From assembly GCA_945893045.1 (NCBI GenBank), contig CAMDEA010000070.1, positions 1 through 39,810 on the forward strand: a stretch of DNA of 39,810 nt, given 5' to 3'. Of this stretch, positions 1-6,883 are shown piece by piece. Both the position numbers and the translations under genes were made by a program. The notes under the pieces are model-generated. The model had not been told where the DNA came from and ran no database searches. It saw only the letters and a program-made list of their open reading frames with translations. Within the stretch, counting starts at the first letter, position 1; every line of letters begins with the position of its first letter. The stretch is from Planctomyces sp. SH-PL62. GTDB lineage: Bacteria > Planctomycetota > Planctomycetia > Planctomycetales > Planctomycetaceae.

Positions 1-201
1 AGCCTTTGGGAACCGCGCACGCAAACGGTGGCAGGCATCCAACTCGTTGGCATCGACTTCAAATTCACCGGTCTCGATGTCGATCACGGCAAACTGATCG
101 TTGTGGCTCGGCTCGAACAGCGGCCGGACTTTTTCGTCATACAAAGCGCGTCCACGGCGAGCGATCTCTTCTTTGCTGTAGCGACGTTTGACGGCTGGCA
201 T
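1..201 (-). CDS. Small uncharacterised protein, retropepsin-module partner (partial, C-terminus outside window)
   Basis: The frame opens at an ATG on the minus strand (complement of 199-201), preceded by GGAGAG, and runs off the window edge after 67 codons. The visible protein starts MPAVKRRYSKEEIARRG and contains the core FAVIDIETGEFEVD. It is clearly a paralogue of the protein at 671-946, which has the same YxKEE start, the acidic IDIxxGxFExD core and a following RLRxRxPxA segment. I know of similar short proteins in planctomycetes and cyanobacteria next to retroviral-type aspartic proteases, but no function is established to my knowledge. By analogy with the upstream copy, a second protease gene may lie beyond the window edge. 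Confidence is high that it is coding and low on role. Confidence 0.75.
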   Translation of the reverse strand, partial: MPAVKRRYSKEEIARRGRALYDEKVRPLFEPSHNDQFAVIDIETGEFEVDANELDACHRLRARFPKA

Positions 202-272
202 CGCGGCTCTCCGAATGAATGGTTTCAGGTCGGTGGGGATTGTTTCAACCGCCGCGATCCGCTGGAGTGGAG

Positions 273-674
273 TTATCGGCGGCGACGAGGCTTTTTGCTC
301 GGCGGCTTCATCCGCTTGATGAGGACTGGTCCGTCTTGCCGAACCTGCATCGTGAATTCAAAGCCTTCCAACAGCGACATTCCGATTAAAGGGGTTGTCT
401 CGGCGGCGTGAACGATGATGTCGATTCGCCGTCGATCCCAATTCACGGTCGCTCGAAACACATCGAACACGACTTCGTTGCCATCGCCGAGAATGGCTCG
501 GCTTTCGGTCAACCAGGGCAACTCCAAATCATGGATCATTGACCGCGGCAAGCTCAGAAAGCCGGTGAATCCGCTGTCCACCACGGCGGAGATGCGTTCT
601 TGCTGCGACTGCTTACCGAACACAGCAAGTCGCACGATCGCTTCCCGATCTGCGGTGACAACTCCAGAAATCAT
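273..674 (-). CDS. Retropepsin-like (clan AA) aspartic protease
   Basis: This 133-aa protein has the single-domain layout of bacterial retroviral-type aspartic proteases. The catalytic motif VVDSGFTG is at residues 31-38 (Asp33-Ser-Gly) after a short beta-rich N-terminus. A second conserved block, PLIGMSLLEGFEF, lies near residue 100 and matches the G-x-x-L-L family signature. Such enzymes act as homodimers, each subunit giving one Asp. The C-terminus is basic (KKPRRRR). The start ATG overlaps the TGA of the upstream small gene in an ATGA arrangement, so the two are very probably translated together. No signal peptide is visible, so it is probably cytoplasmic. Its substrate is unknown; the coupled small protein is the obvious candidate partner. 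Confidence 0.85.
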   Translation of the reverse strand: MISGVVTADREAIVRLAVFGKQSQQERISAVVDSGFTGFLSLPRSMIHDLELPWLTESRAILGDGNEVVFDVFRATVNWDRRRIDIIVHAAETTPLIGMSLLEGFEFTMQVRQDGPVLIKRMKPPSKKPRRRR

Positions 675-946
675 GTGCGTGCCTTTGCTGGAAGTGAGCC
701 AAACTTGTGAGCGAATCGAAAGCCAATTTTTCGAAGCCAGGGCTGTGCTTGCGGTCGTCGTTCGCGCAGCCGATCCAATGCGGCCAACTCACTCCGGTCG
801 ATTTCAAAATCGCCGGAATCAATGTCGATGGCAACAAAGTCGCCATTGCGTTCGGGTTCGAATTCAGACCGGATCAATTGTTCGTAAAGGGCATCGCCGC
901 GAGTGGCGAATTCTTCTTTGTCATATTGTCTTGTGACGGCAAGCAT
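671..946 (-). CDS. Small uncharacterised protein coupled to the retropepsin gene
   Basis: This 91-aa protein begins MLAVTRQYDKEEFATRG and carries the core FVAIDIDSGDFEID followed by RLRERRPQAQPWLRKIGF. I chose the ATG at 944-946 because GGAGA lies 7 nt upstream and because the paralogue at 1-201 starts at the same point; the open frame upstream to 1135 is proline- and arginine-rich and looks non-coding. Its TGA overlaps the ATG of the protease gene by 4 nt (ATGA at 671-674). It has no signal peptide or membrane segment and is strongly charged. The pairing with a protease resembles a regulator/protease or toxin-antitoxin-like layout, but nothing in the sequence proves that. Confidence 0.8.
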   Translation of the reverse strand: MLAVTRQYDKEEFATRGDALYEQLIRSEFEPERNGDFVAIDIDSGDFEIDRSELAALDRLRERRPQAQPWLRKIGFRFAHKFGSLPAKART

Positions 947-1354
947 GGCATGTCTCCGGTCTCGGCTCCGCGTGACGAACCGAATGTACCAAACAATCAG
1001 GATAGTCGGAATCCGACCATGCCATGCGGTCGGGACGGAGTCCCAACCTACGGCTGCCATTCGCGGGCGAATTGGAGGGCGCGTTGGCGGACTGGCTCGG
1101 TGAGGGTCTGGTCCGCGGCGATGGCGGCGAGACATTTGCTCGGAGATTGGCCTTGGGCTCGCAGACTGTGGAGCAGACTCAGGGCCTCACGTCGGGTTGC
1201 CCACGCGTCCGCAACGACCAGTCGAAGACGTCAATTGAAGCTTCGACTAACATTGCCACAGCCGTCGTCTGTTTACAAATCCTCTCGGAAGTGATTGTCT
1301 TACATCCGGCGATCTCATTGAACACGGTTTTTCGTCAGCCTCGAAGGATTCGTA
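947..1354. other. Gene-free stretch upstream of the retropepsin module
   Basis: No convincing gene lies in these 408 nt; the open frames here are rich in Arg, Pro and Ser and lack family resemblance. A small hairpin occurs around 1029-1049 (GTCGGGAC then GGA then GTCCCAAC), a short planctomycete-style dispersed palindrome. The divergent promoters of the minus-strand module and the plus-strand gene at 1355 presumably lie here, but I could not pick out clear -35/-10 boxes. Confidence 0.5.
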
Positions 1355-2374
1355 TTGATCGTGAAACCGCAGCAACATCCAGACCGGCAAATCTTGGAGT
1401 GCCCGAACTGCGGAATAGTTGTGTTTTTTGATTCGGATGGAGTGTGCCCAGCGTGCCATCACCCACCCAGGGACAGTCATGATGCCAAGGTGCCCGAATT
1501 GGCCAGCACTCAACATCGGAACGAATCGCGTGGGCGATTACTGCGTGGTGCTGCGGTGGCGTTCTACTGGCTTTATTTTCTCTTCTCACTGGTTTGTTAT
1601 GTTGGAGGCGATCCAGGCCTATTCGGCCCCCGCAGCCTAAGCATTGGACGGGAAGGATTTTTCATCTTTTCTCCTTTGCTAATCATCGCTCGTATCTTCG
1701 ATATCAAAGGCCGACGACTTGGCGCTCCGATGGCAACGGAGATTCTGAAACGCGATCACCGCCGACCGGTCCTCTACTTGCGAGCATTCCGCGATGATTT
1801 GTTTCGCAGTACCGGGACGCCTTCGCTGGTAGGATACATTTTCTGGGATCCAACGGTTGAAGAAAAACTTGCCCTCAAAATGCGAGGAGTTGGCCCGTTC
1901 GTCGCTATCGGAAAGCCTGGCGAACACTTGCCACAACTCGGTGCGGCGCGAATGTATGTTCCCGACTCATAATGGCAATCATGTGTTCGCGATCTCATGG
2001 ATAAGTCACAGTTGGTCGTCTTGCGAATTGGAAGCGCTGTCACTCCCGGTCTCGTTTGGGAATTTACCGAAGCGATCAAATCAGTTCCGGTAGAGCGACT
2101 CGTTCTCTTTTTCTATCCACCACGAGTTGTTCCAGAATGGATTTCAAATGCGTTCCCTCAACCTGCGGCCCTGACCAACTTGGTCACATTCATTTACTTC
2201 GATCAGCATGGCGTGGCCAAGTCGGCAAATTCGATCGACAAAGTACTGAAGGCAAAAAAACTGAGAGGATTCCAATTGAGTAACTTGATCCGAATTGGAT
2301 CGGGTTTTGTGGTTGCGATTCTGTGGGTTCTGTGGATTTACATCCTACTAGCCGCTCTTTTTTTCACTGGCTGA
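1355..2374 (+). pseudogene. Zinc-ribbon membrane protein, interrupted by an in-frame TAA
   Basis: The first part (codons 1-205, TTG start with GAAGGA 7 nt upstream) has an N-terminal zinc ribbon, CPNCG at about residue 16 and CPAC at about residue 31. Two hydrophobic segments follow near residues 65-85 and 100-115, then the block RPVLYLRAFRDD and GPFVAIGKPGE. A TAA at 1970-1972 stops it within ARMYVPDS-stop-WQSCVRDL. The same frame continues as KSQLVVLRIG, LVWEFTEAI and a C-terminal membrane helix, ending at 2372-2374. In the family as I remember it, the two parts form one continuous protein, so this is a single nonsense mutation rather than two genes. An internal ATG at 1997 could restart translation, but no strong Shine-Dalgarno site precedes it. 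Function unknown. Confidence 0.75.
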
Positions 2375-2395
2375 GGCGCGGCTAATCTTCCACCG

Positions 2396-3955
2396 CTACG
2401 TTTTGGCGCGTTTCGCCTCGTGGTTGCCCCAACCTGCCTCACGCTTGGCGGCGAGGCCGAAGAGCGTGGAGACGACGCTGCCGGTCAGCAGAGACACGGC
2501 GAGGAACAGACTCAGCGACGCCACGACGGGGTTGCGGCGACGCCAGAGTCGCAATCGCTCCCAGGCACCGGTGCGATAGACGGAGACCGGTTGATGGACC
2601 AGAGACCGCTTGACGTCCGCGGCCAAGGCTTTCGCGTCGTGGTAACGCTCGTCTCGCTTCTTGGCCATCGCGGTGGCGCAGATCGCATCGAGTTCTCGCG
2701 AGATCGTCGCATCGAGGTCGCGCGCTCGCGGCGTGGGGGATTCGCTGATGCGCTGCAAGAGGTCGTGAATCGTCGCGATCTTGGCGAGCGGGGCGGCGTC
2801 AGCCCCCCGACCCGTCGCGGGATCAACTCCGGGTGCGCGATCAACACCATGTCCGGGGGCTGACGCCCTCCGGCTCGCCTGAGTGTCGTTGGGGTTGGCG
2901 GTGCGATGCGGCGGTTGTCCCGTCAGGATTTCGAAGAGGATGGTGCCGAGGCCGTAGATGTCGGTGCGGTGGTCGAGCAGGTCCACTCGGCCGGCGGCTT
3001 GTTCGGGGGACATGTAGGCGGGCGTGCCGGGGGTGGCTCCCAGGCGCGTCGCCGGCGATTGAGCATCCTCGGTGAGCACCACCGGCGCGGTCTCTTCGTC
3101 CGCGCTGCCGATCTGTTTGGCCAGGCCCCAGTCGAGCACGATCGCTTCGCCGTAGTCACCCAGGACGATGTTCTCCGGCTTCAGGTCGCGGTGAATGATG
3201 CCTCGCGAGTGCGCGTAGGCCAACGCCTCGCACACATTCACGAAGACGTTCAACAGCCGAGGCAACGACAGCGGGTCTTCGTGTCCGGCTCGCAACTGTT
3301 CGTGATGCCGGCGGATCGCTTGCGAGAGCGTTTCGCCTTTGACCAGCTTCATCGTGTAGAACGGCCGGCCGCCGCGATTCACTTCGTAGACCGGCACGAT
3401 GTTGGGATGTTGGAGTTGCCCGGTGATCTGCGCCTCTTTGATCAGCCGCCGCACCGCCTCGGTCGAGGCCGAGCCGGGCTTCACTTCCTTGAGCGCGACC
3501 TCGCGAGCCAGATCGTTGTCCCGCGCCAGCCAAACTTTGCCGAGTCCCCCTTTGCCGACTTCGCTGACCCAGGTGTACCGTGACTTGGGCTGCTCCGGTT
3601 CGCCGAGCGTTTCGCCAATCGTTTCGATCAGCACCGGCCCGCTCGACGGCCACGAACTGAGCGACTGCTGAATGTCGGCATCCTCGACTTGCTTGATCGC
3701 GTCGCAGACGTCGCCGCGCACGACCGAGTTCAACGTGACTCGCGGATCGTGCTGATGCTTCGCCAGCTTGCGTTCGAGTTGCTTCTCGACGAAGCCGCGA
3801 TCCTCGGCGGTGATCCAACCCCGTTCGACCAGCAGGTCGGCGATCGGTTTCGATTTGTCGGCAACCCACGCTCGGCAAGCGGCGGTGAGCTGCGCGAGGT
3901 CGATGAGGTCGCTCTCAAAGGCGAGGACGGCGAAGAGGAGATGCTTCTCGGTCAT
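2396..3955 (-). CDS. Serine/threonine protein kinase, membrane anchored, with in-frame repeat insertion
   Basis: This is a Hanks-type kinase of 519 aa. A roughly 125-residue N-terminal region of unknown function precedes the catalytic domain. Visible elements are the glycine loop GKGGLGKV (134-141), the ATP lysine in VALKEV (Lys156), the catalytic loop HRDLKPEN (255-262, Asp257), DWG in place of DFG (275-277), TPAYMSPEQ in the activation segment (311-319) and DIYGLG (332-337). All catalytic residues are present, so it should be active. Residues 359-390 are a foreign Ala/Pro/Arg-rich insert encoded by a palindromic repeat. One membrane helix (about 476-500) is followed by only some 19 residues, whereas planctomycete kinases of this type often carry long sensory or WD/TPR regions there. 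It ends 21 nt from the convergent broken gene. Confidence 0.92.
   Translation of the reverse strand: MTEKHLLFAVLAFESDLIDLAQLTAACRAWVADKSKPIADLLVERGWITAEDRGFVEKQLERKLAKHQHDPRVTLNSVVRGDVCDAIKQVEDADIQQSLSSWPSSGPVLIETIGETLGEPEQPKSRYTWVSEVGKGGLGKVWLARDNDLAREVALKEVKPGSASTEAVRRLIKEAQITGQLQHPNIVPVYEVNRGGRPFYTMKLVKGETLSQAIRRHHEQLRAGHEDPLSLPRLLNVFVNVCEALAYAHSRGIIHRDLKPENIVLGDYGEAIVLDWGLAKQIGSADEETAPVVLTEDAQSPATRLGATPGTPAYMSPEQAAGRVDLLDHRTDIYGLGTILFEILTGQPPHRTANPNDTQASRRASAPGHGVDRAPGVDPATGRGADAAPLAKIATIHDLLQRISESPTPRARDLDATISRELDAICATAMAKKRDERYHDAKALAADVKRSLVHQPVSVYRTGAWERLRLWRRRNPVVASLSLFLAVSLLTGSVVSTLFGLAAKREAGWGNHEAKRAKT
2795..2867. repeat. Palindromic repeat inserted inside the kinase gene
   Basis: A perfect 13-bp inverted repeat, GGCGTCAGCCCCC at 2795-2807 and its complement at 2855-2867, encloses a 47-nt loop region. 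It lies inside the kinase reading frame and accounts for the extra residues around 359-390. The wording (GGCGTCAGCCCCC with GGGGGCTGACGCC) is familiar as a dispersed planctomycete repeat. The frame and the catalytic domain are preserved. Confidence 0.8.
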
Positions 3956-3977
3956 GGTCGGTTCCGTTTGCGAAGGC

Positions 3978-4104
3978 GGGGTCGGGTGTTCTGATTTCTG
4001 TTTTGCTGTTGCGAGGCGGAGCGAATCGTTGATCGGGTGACTGTCGGCGAGCCAAGGTTGGGGTGGATCGGGGGAGCAAAACAGAAATCAGAACACCCGA
4101 CCCC
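3978..4104. repeat. Perfect 30-bp inverted repeat in the divergent kinase/SDR intergenic region
   Basis: Positions 3978-4007 (GGGGTCGGGTGTTCTGATTT...) are perfectly complementary to 4075-4104, with 67 nt between the arms. The left arm starts 22 nt upstream of the kinase ATG. The element lies between divergent genes, so it is not in a terminator position; it could be a miniature mobile palindrome or a regulatory hairpin in the kinase leader. No transposase is nearby. Confidence 0.85.
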
Positions 4105-4210
4105 TCTGCGTGATGGAGTCGTGACACGCAACCAAAGTATCAACGTCGGTGGTGAGAAGGCAGCGAGCCGGACGCTCATTGCACGGCCGGCTAATTGTCC
4201 GGTCTCAGAG

Positions 4211-4275
4211 ATGTAACCCGCCGCGTGAGCAAGGGAGTGACGCGGCAGACCCTCGCTGACGCTTCGGGTTACATG
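4211..4275. repeat. Dispersed palindromic repeat, related to the insert in the DUF1549 gene
   Basis: The outer arms ATGTAACCCG (4211-4220) and CGGGTTACAT (4265-4274) are complementary, and the interior is imperfectly palindromic. The right half (4251-4275) matches the complement of 23977-24001, inside a coding region, at 24 of 25 positions. Two related copies at unlinked sites mark a dispersed element. The rest of the 4105-4385 gap shows nothing else I can name. Confidence 0.75.
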
Positions 4276-4385
4276 TCAGGGGCGGAAGAAACCGTCAGCC
4301 GTGCCTCTCGTTGCGGAAGGTCGTCTCATGCGGAGCGAGGGCCTATGATCTGCTGGCCGAGACCAGCCGGTTGTTTTCAGGGGCC

Positions 4386-5177
4386 ATGCAGATGCAATTG
4401 GATTTAGCAGACCAAGTGATCCTCGTCAGCGGCGGTGCCAAAGGGATTGGCGAAGGAATTGTTCGCGTGCTCGCGGCCGAAGGAGCGATCCCGGTTGTGA
4501 TTGGCCGCAACGCCTCCGACAACGAGGGTGTTGTACGATCCGTTGCAGCCGGTGGCGGCCGAGCATTCCCCGTGACCGCCGAACTGTCACAGACCGATGA
4601 TTGCCGCCGTGCGATCGAAGCCACTGTCGCGAAGTTCGGCCGCATTGACGGGTTGGTCAACAACGCGGGGGTCAACGACGGCGTGAATCTCGAACATGGC
4701 GACACCGAACGGTTCCTCGCGTCGCTGCGAAAGAATCTGATCCATTACTACGACCTCGCGCGCTTTGCTTTGCCGGAGTTGAAGAAGTCGCGCGGCGCGA
4801 TCGTCAACATCGGCTCGAAGGTGGCTGAGACAGGGCAGGGGGGAACGTCGGCCTATGCCGCCGCGAATGGCGGACGCAATGCGCTGACGCGCGAGTGGGC
4901 CGTCGAACTTGCGAAGTACGACATCCGCGTGAACGCCGTGATCGTCGCGGAGTGCTGGACTCCGATGTACGCCTCGTGGCTTTCGACCGTGCCGAACCCG
5001 GACGAAACGCGAAAGCAGATCGAATCGCGAATTCCGCTGGGCCATCGCATGACGTCGTGCGAGGAAATCGCCAACATGGTCGCTTTCCTGTTGTCACCTC
5101 GTTCGAGTCACACGACCGGCCAACTGATTCATGTCGATGGCGGCTACGTGCATCTCGATCGAGCGTGCTCCCCGTAG
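4386..5177 (+). CDS. SDR-family oxidoreductase, L-fucose dehydrogenase-like
   Basis: This 263-aa protein is a classical short-chain dehydrogenase. The Rossmann motif SGGAKGIG is at residues 15-22, NNAG at 92-95 and the active-site Ser144 and Tyr157 are in place. The C-terminal pattern AECWTPMY, IPLGHRMTSCEEIANMV and VDGGYVHLDRA resembles bacterial L-fucose dehydrogenases, which oxidise L-fucose to L-fuconolactone with NAD(P). Unusually, the catalytic YxxxK lysine is Asn161 (YAAAN, codon AAT). I chose the ATG at 4386 because the fold begins immediately after it; an ATG two codons later is also possible. A fucose role fits the adjacent sulfatases but is inference, and the Lys loss makes activity uncertain. 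Confidence 0.85.
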   Translation: MQMQLDLADQVILVSGGAKGIGEGIVRVLAAEGAIPVVIGRNASDNEGVVRSVAAGGGRAFPVTAELSQTDDCRRAIEATVAKFGRIDGLVNNAGVNDGVNLEHGDTERFLASLRKNLIHYYDLARFALPELKKSRGAIVNIGSKVAETGQGGTSAYAAANGGRNALTREWAVELAKYDIRVNAVIVAECWTPMYASWLSTVPNPDETRKQIESRIPLGHRMTSCEEIANMVAFLLSPRSSHTTGQLIHVDGGYVHLDRACSP

Positions 5178-5203
5178 CTTGGCTCTCTGAGCCGAGCATT
5201 TTG
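5178..5203 (+). terminator. Probable rho-independent terminator after the SDR gene
   Basis: Directly after the SDR stop codon, CTTGGCTC (5178-5185) can pair with GAGCCGAG (5189-5196) around a TCT loop, with one G-T wobble. ATTTTG follows. The T-run is short, so it may be a weak terminator ahead of the sulfatase gene. Confidence 0.5.
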
Positions 5204-5221
5204 TCATTGAAAGGAATCCCG

Positions 5222-6766
5222 ATGCGTGCCGCCGTCGTCCTTGCCGGTTTGTCACTATTCTTGTTTCACACTGACCGGGACGTCATCGCCGCTGATCGCC
5301 CCAACATCGTTTTCATCCTCGGGGACGACATCGGCTATGGAGACTTATCGTGCTACGGAGCCAAGCATGCGAAGACTCCGAACTTGGATCGGCTGGCGTC
5401 GCAGGGCTGCCGGTTCACCGACGCGCATTCGCCGGCTTCGACATGTACGCCGACGCGAGCGGCCTTATTGACGGGACGCTATTCGTGGCGACAGGAGTTT
5501 GGATCGCGGATCGCTCCGGGAGACGCGCCATTGTTGATTCCGCCGGGGACGACGACGATCGCTTCGGTGCTCAAGCAAGCGGGGTATGCGACCGGCGTGG
5601 TGGGCAAGTGGCATCTCGGACTCGGCGGCGAGGGCGGTCCCGATTGGAACAGTGAGCTCAAGCCGGGGCCGTTGGAGATCGGCTTTGACTATGCCTTTCT
5701 CATGCCGGCCACGGGCGACCGTGTGCCCTGCGTGTACGTCGAGAATCATCGCGTGGCGGGACTCGAGGCCAGCGATCCGATTCAGGTCAACTACAAGATG
5801 AAGGTCGGCAACGAGCCGACCGGTCGCGAGAATCCGGAACTGCTCAAGCTGAAGCACACGCATGGGCACGACTTCACAATCATCAAAGGTGTCGGCCGCA
5901 TCGGTTGGATGACCGGCGGCAAAGCGGCGCGCTGGACCGACGAGGACATGGCCGACACGTTCGCGGCGAAGGCGATTTCGTTTGTCGAACGGCAAACGAA
6001 AGCCGATGCCTCGAAACCATTCTTCCTGTATCTCGCGACGCACGGCATTCACGTCCCGCGAGTGCCGCATCCGCGATTCAAAGGGACCAGTCCAGTCGGC
6101 ACCCGCGGCGATGCGATTCACGAACTGGATGACACGGTCGGCCAAGTCTTGTCGGCTCTCGACCGGCTGAAACTGAGCGATAACACGCTGGTTATTTTCA
6201 CCAGCGATAACGGCGGCGTGATGGACGACGGCTACGAGGACGTCGGCAAGTTCGATTACCACCCGAACGCTCCGCTGCGCGGGACGAAGGGAACCTTGTT
6301 TGAGGGAGGCCATCGTGTGCCGTTCATCGCTCGCTGGCCGGGCCGCATCAAGCCGGCGACGACGAACAATACGCTCATTGCGCATCTCGACATGACGGCG
6401 ACATTCGCGGCGCTGACGGGCGTGTCGTTGCCGAAGGACGCGGCGGCCGACAGCTTCAACGTGCTGCCGGCGCTGCTCGGCGAGAAGCTCGATTCGCCGC
6501 CGAGACCGCATTTCGTCGCGCATTCGGGCGGGACACAAGGACCGTTCACGATCCGGCAGGGCGATTGGAAGTTCATCCAACCCGGCGGCGGAGGGCGGCA
6601 GGCCGAGCAATCCAAGAAGGACGGCACCCAAGCCGGGCAACTTTTCAACTTGGCTGACGACCTCGGCGAGCAGAACAACTTGGTCGCGAAGCACCCGGAG
6701 AAGGTGGCCGAGTTGCAGGCGTTATTCAAACAGCTTCGCGACCGTGAATCGAATCAAAAACGGTAA
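5222..6766 (+). CDS. Secreted family S1 sulfatase (arylsulfatase type)
   Basis: A 514-aa sulfatase with an N-terminal signal peptide (about residues 1-24, ending VIAADRP). Near the mature N-terminus is the metal-binding FILGDDIGYGD (Asp35, Asp36). The formylglycine motif CTPTRAALLTG begins at Cys75 (C-x-P-x-R), so it needs a formylglycine-generating enzyme for activity. GKWHLG and the SDNGG block later in the protein supply further active-site ligands. The start at 5222 has AAAGGA about 6 nt upstream and leads straight into the signal peptide; the open frame further upstream overlaps the SDR gene and is spurious. It hydrolyses sulfate esters, probably on a polysaccharide. The stop codon lies inside the left arm of a downstream palindrome. 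Confidence 0.93.
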   Translation: MRAAVVLAGLSLFLFHTDRDVIAADRPNIVFILGDDIGYGDLSCYGAKHAKTPNLDRLASQGCRFTDAHSPASTCTPTRAALLTGRYSWRQEFGSRIAPGDAPLLIPPGTTTIASVLKQAGYATGVVGKWHLGLGGEGGPDWNSELKPGPLEIGFDYAFLMPATGDRVPCVYVENHRVAGLEASDPIQVNYKMKVGNEPTGRENPELLKLKHTHGHDFTIIKGVGRIGWMTGGKAARWTDEDMADTFAAKAISFVERQTKADASKPFFLYLATHGIHVPRVPHPRFKGTSPVGTRGDAIHELDDTVGQVLSALDRLKLSDNTLVIFTSDNGGVMDDGYEDVGKFDYHPNAPLRGTKGTLFEGGHRVPFIARWPGRIKPATTNNTLIAHLDMTATFAALTGVSLPKDAAADSFNVLPALLGEKLDSPPRPHFVAHSGGTQGPFTIRQGDWKFIQPGGGGRQAEQSKKDGTQAGQLFNLADDLGEQNNLVAKHPEKVAELQALFKQLRDRESNQKR

Positions 6767-6840
6767 CACGGCTGGCGGCTTTCGGCTGACAGCTTTCGGC
6801 CGAACGCCGTTAGCCGAAAGCCGTCAGCCGTGATACCGTT
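6759..6840. repeat. 3'-end palindrome overlapping the first sulfatase stop codon
   Basis: The arms 6759-6787 and 6812-6840 are complementary at 27 of 29 positions, with a 24-nt loop. The left arm contains the last codons and TAA of the upstream sulfatase. No T-run follows. It could act as a transcription terminator or mRNA-protecting stem. Confidence 0.85.
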
Positions 6841-6883
6841 TTCCCGAACCTGTCTCAGCACTCCTCCTGGAAACGAGCACGCA

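Noticed and set aside
1970..1972. TAA as a recoded codon like the selenocysteine TGA
   Set aside because: TAA is not used for Sec or pyrrolysine, and no functional Cys site is expected there. A nonsense mutation is simpler.
4311..4385. N-terminal extension of the SDR protein by 25 residues
   Set aside because: The Rossmann fold begins directly after the ATG at 4386, and the extension resembles no SDR leader.
6759..6840. Palindromes as ordinary rho-independent terminators
   Set aside because: The stems are longer than usual and no T-run follows most of them, so I listed them as repeats with a possible terminator role.
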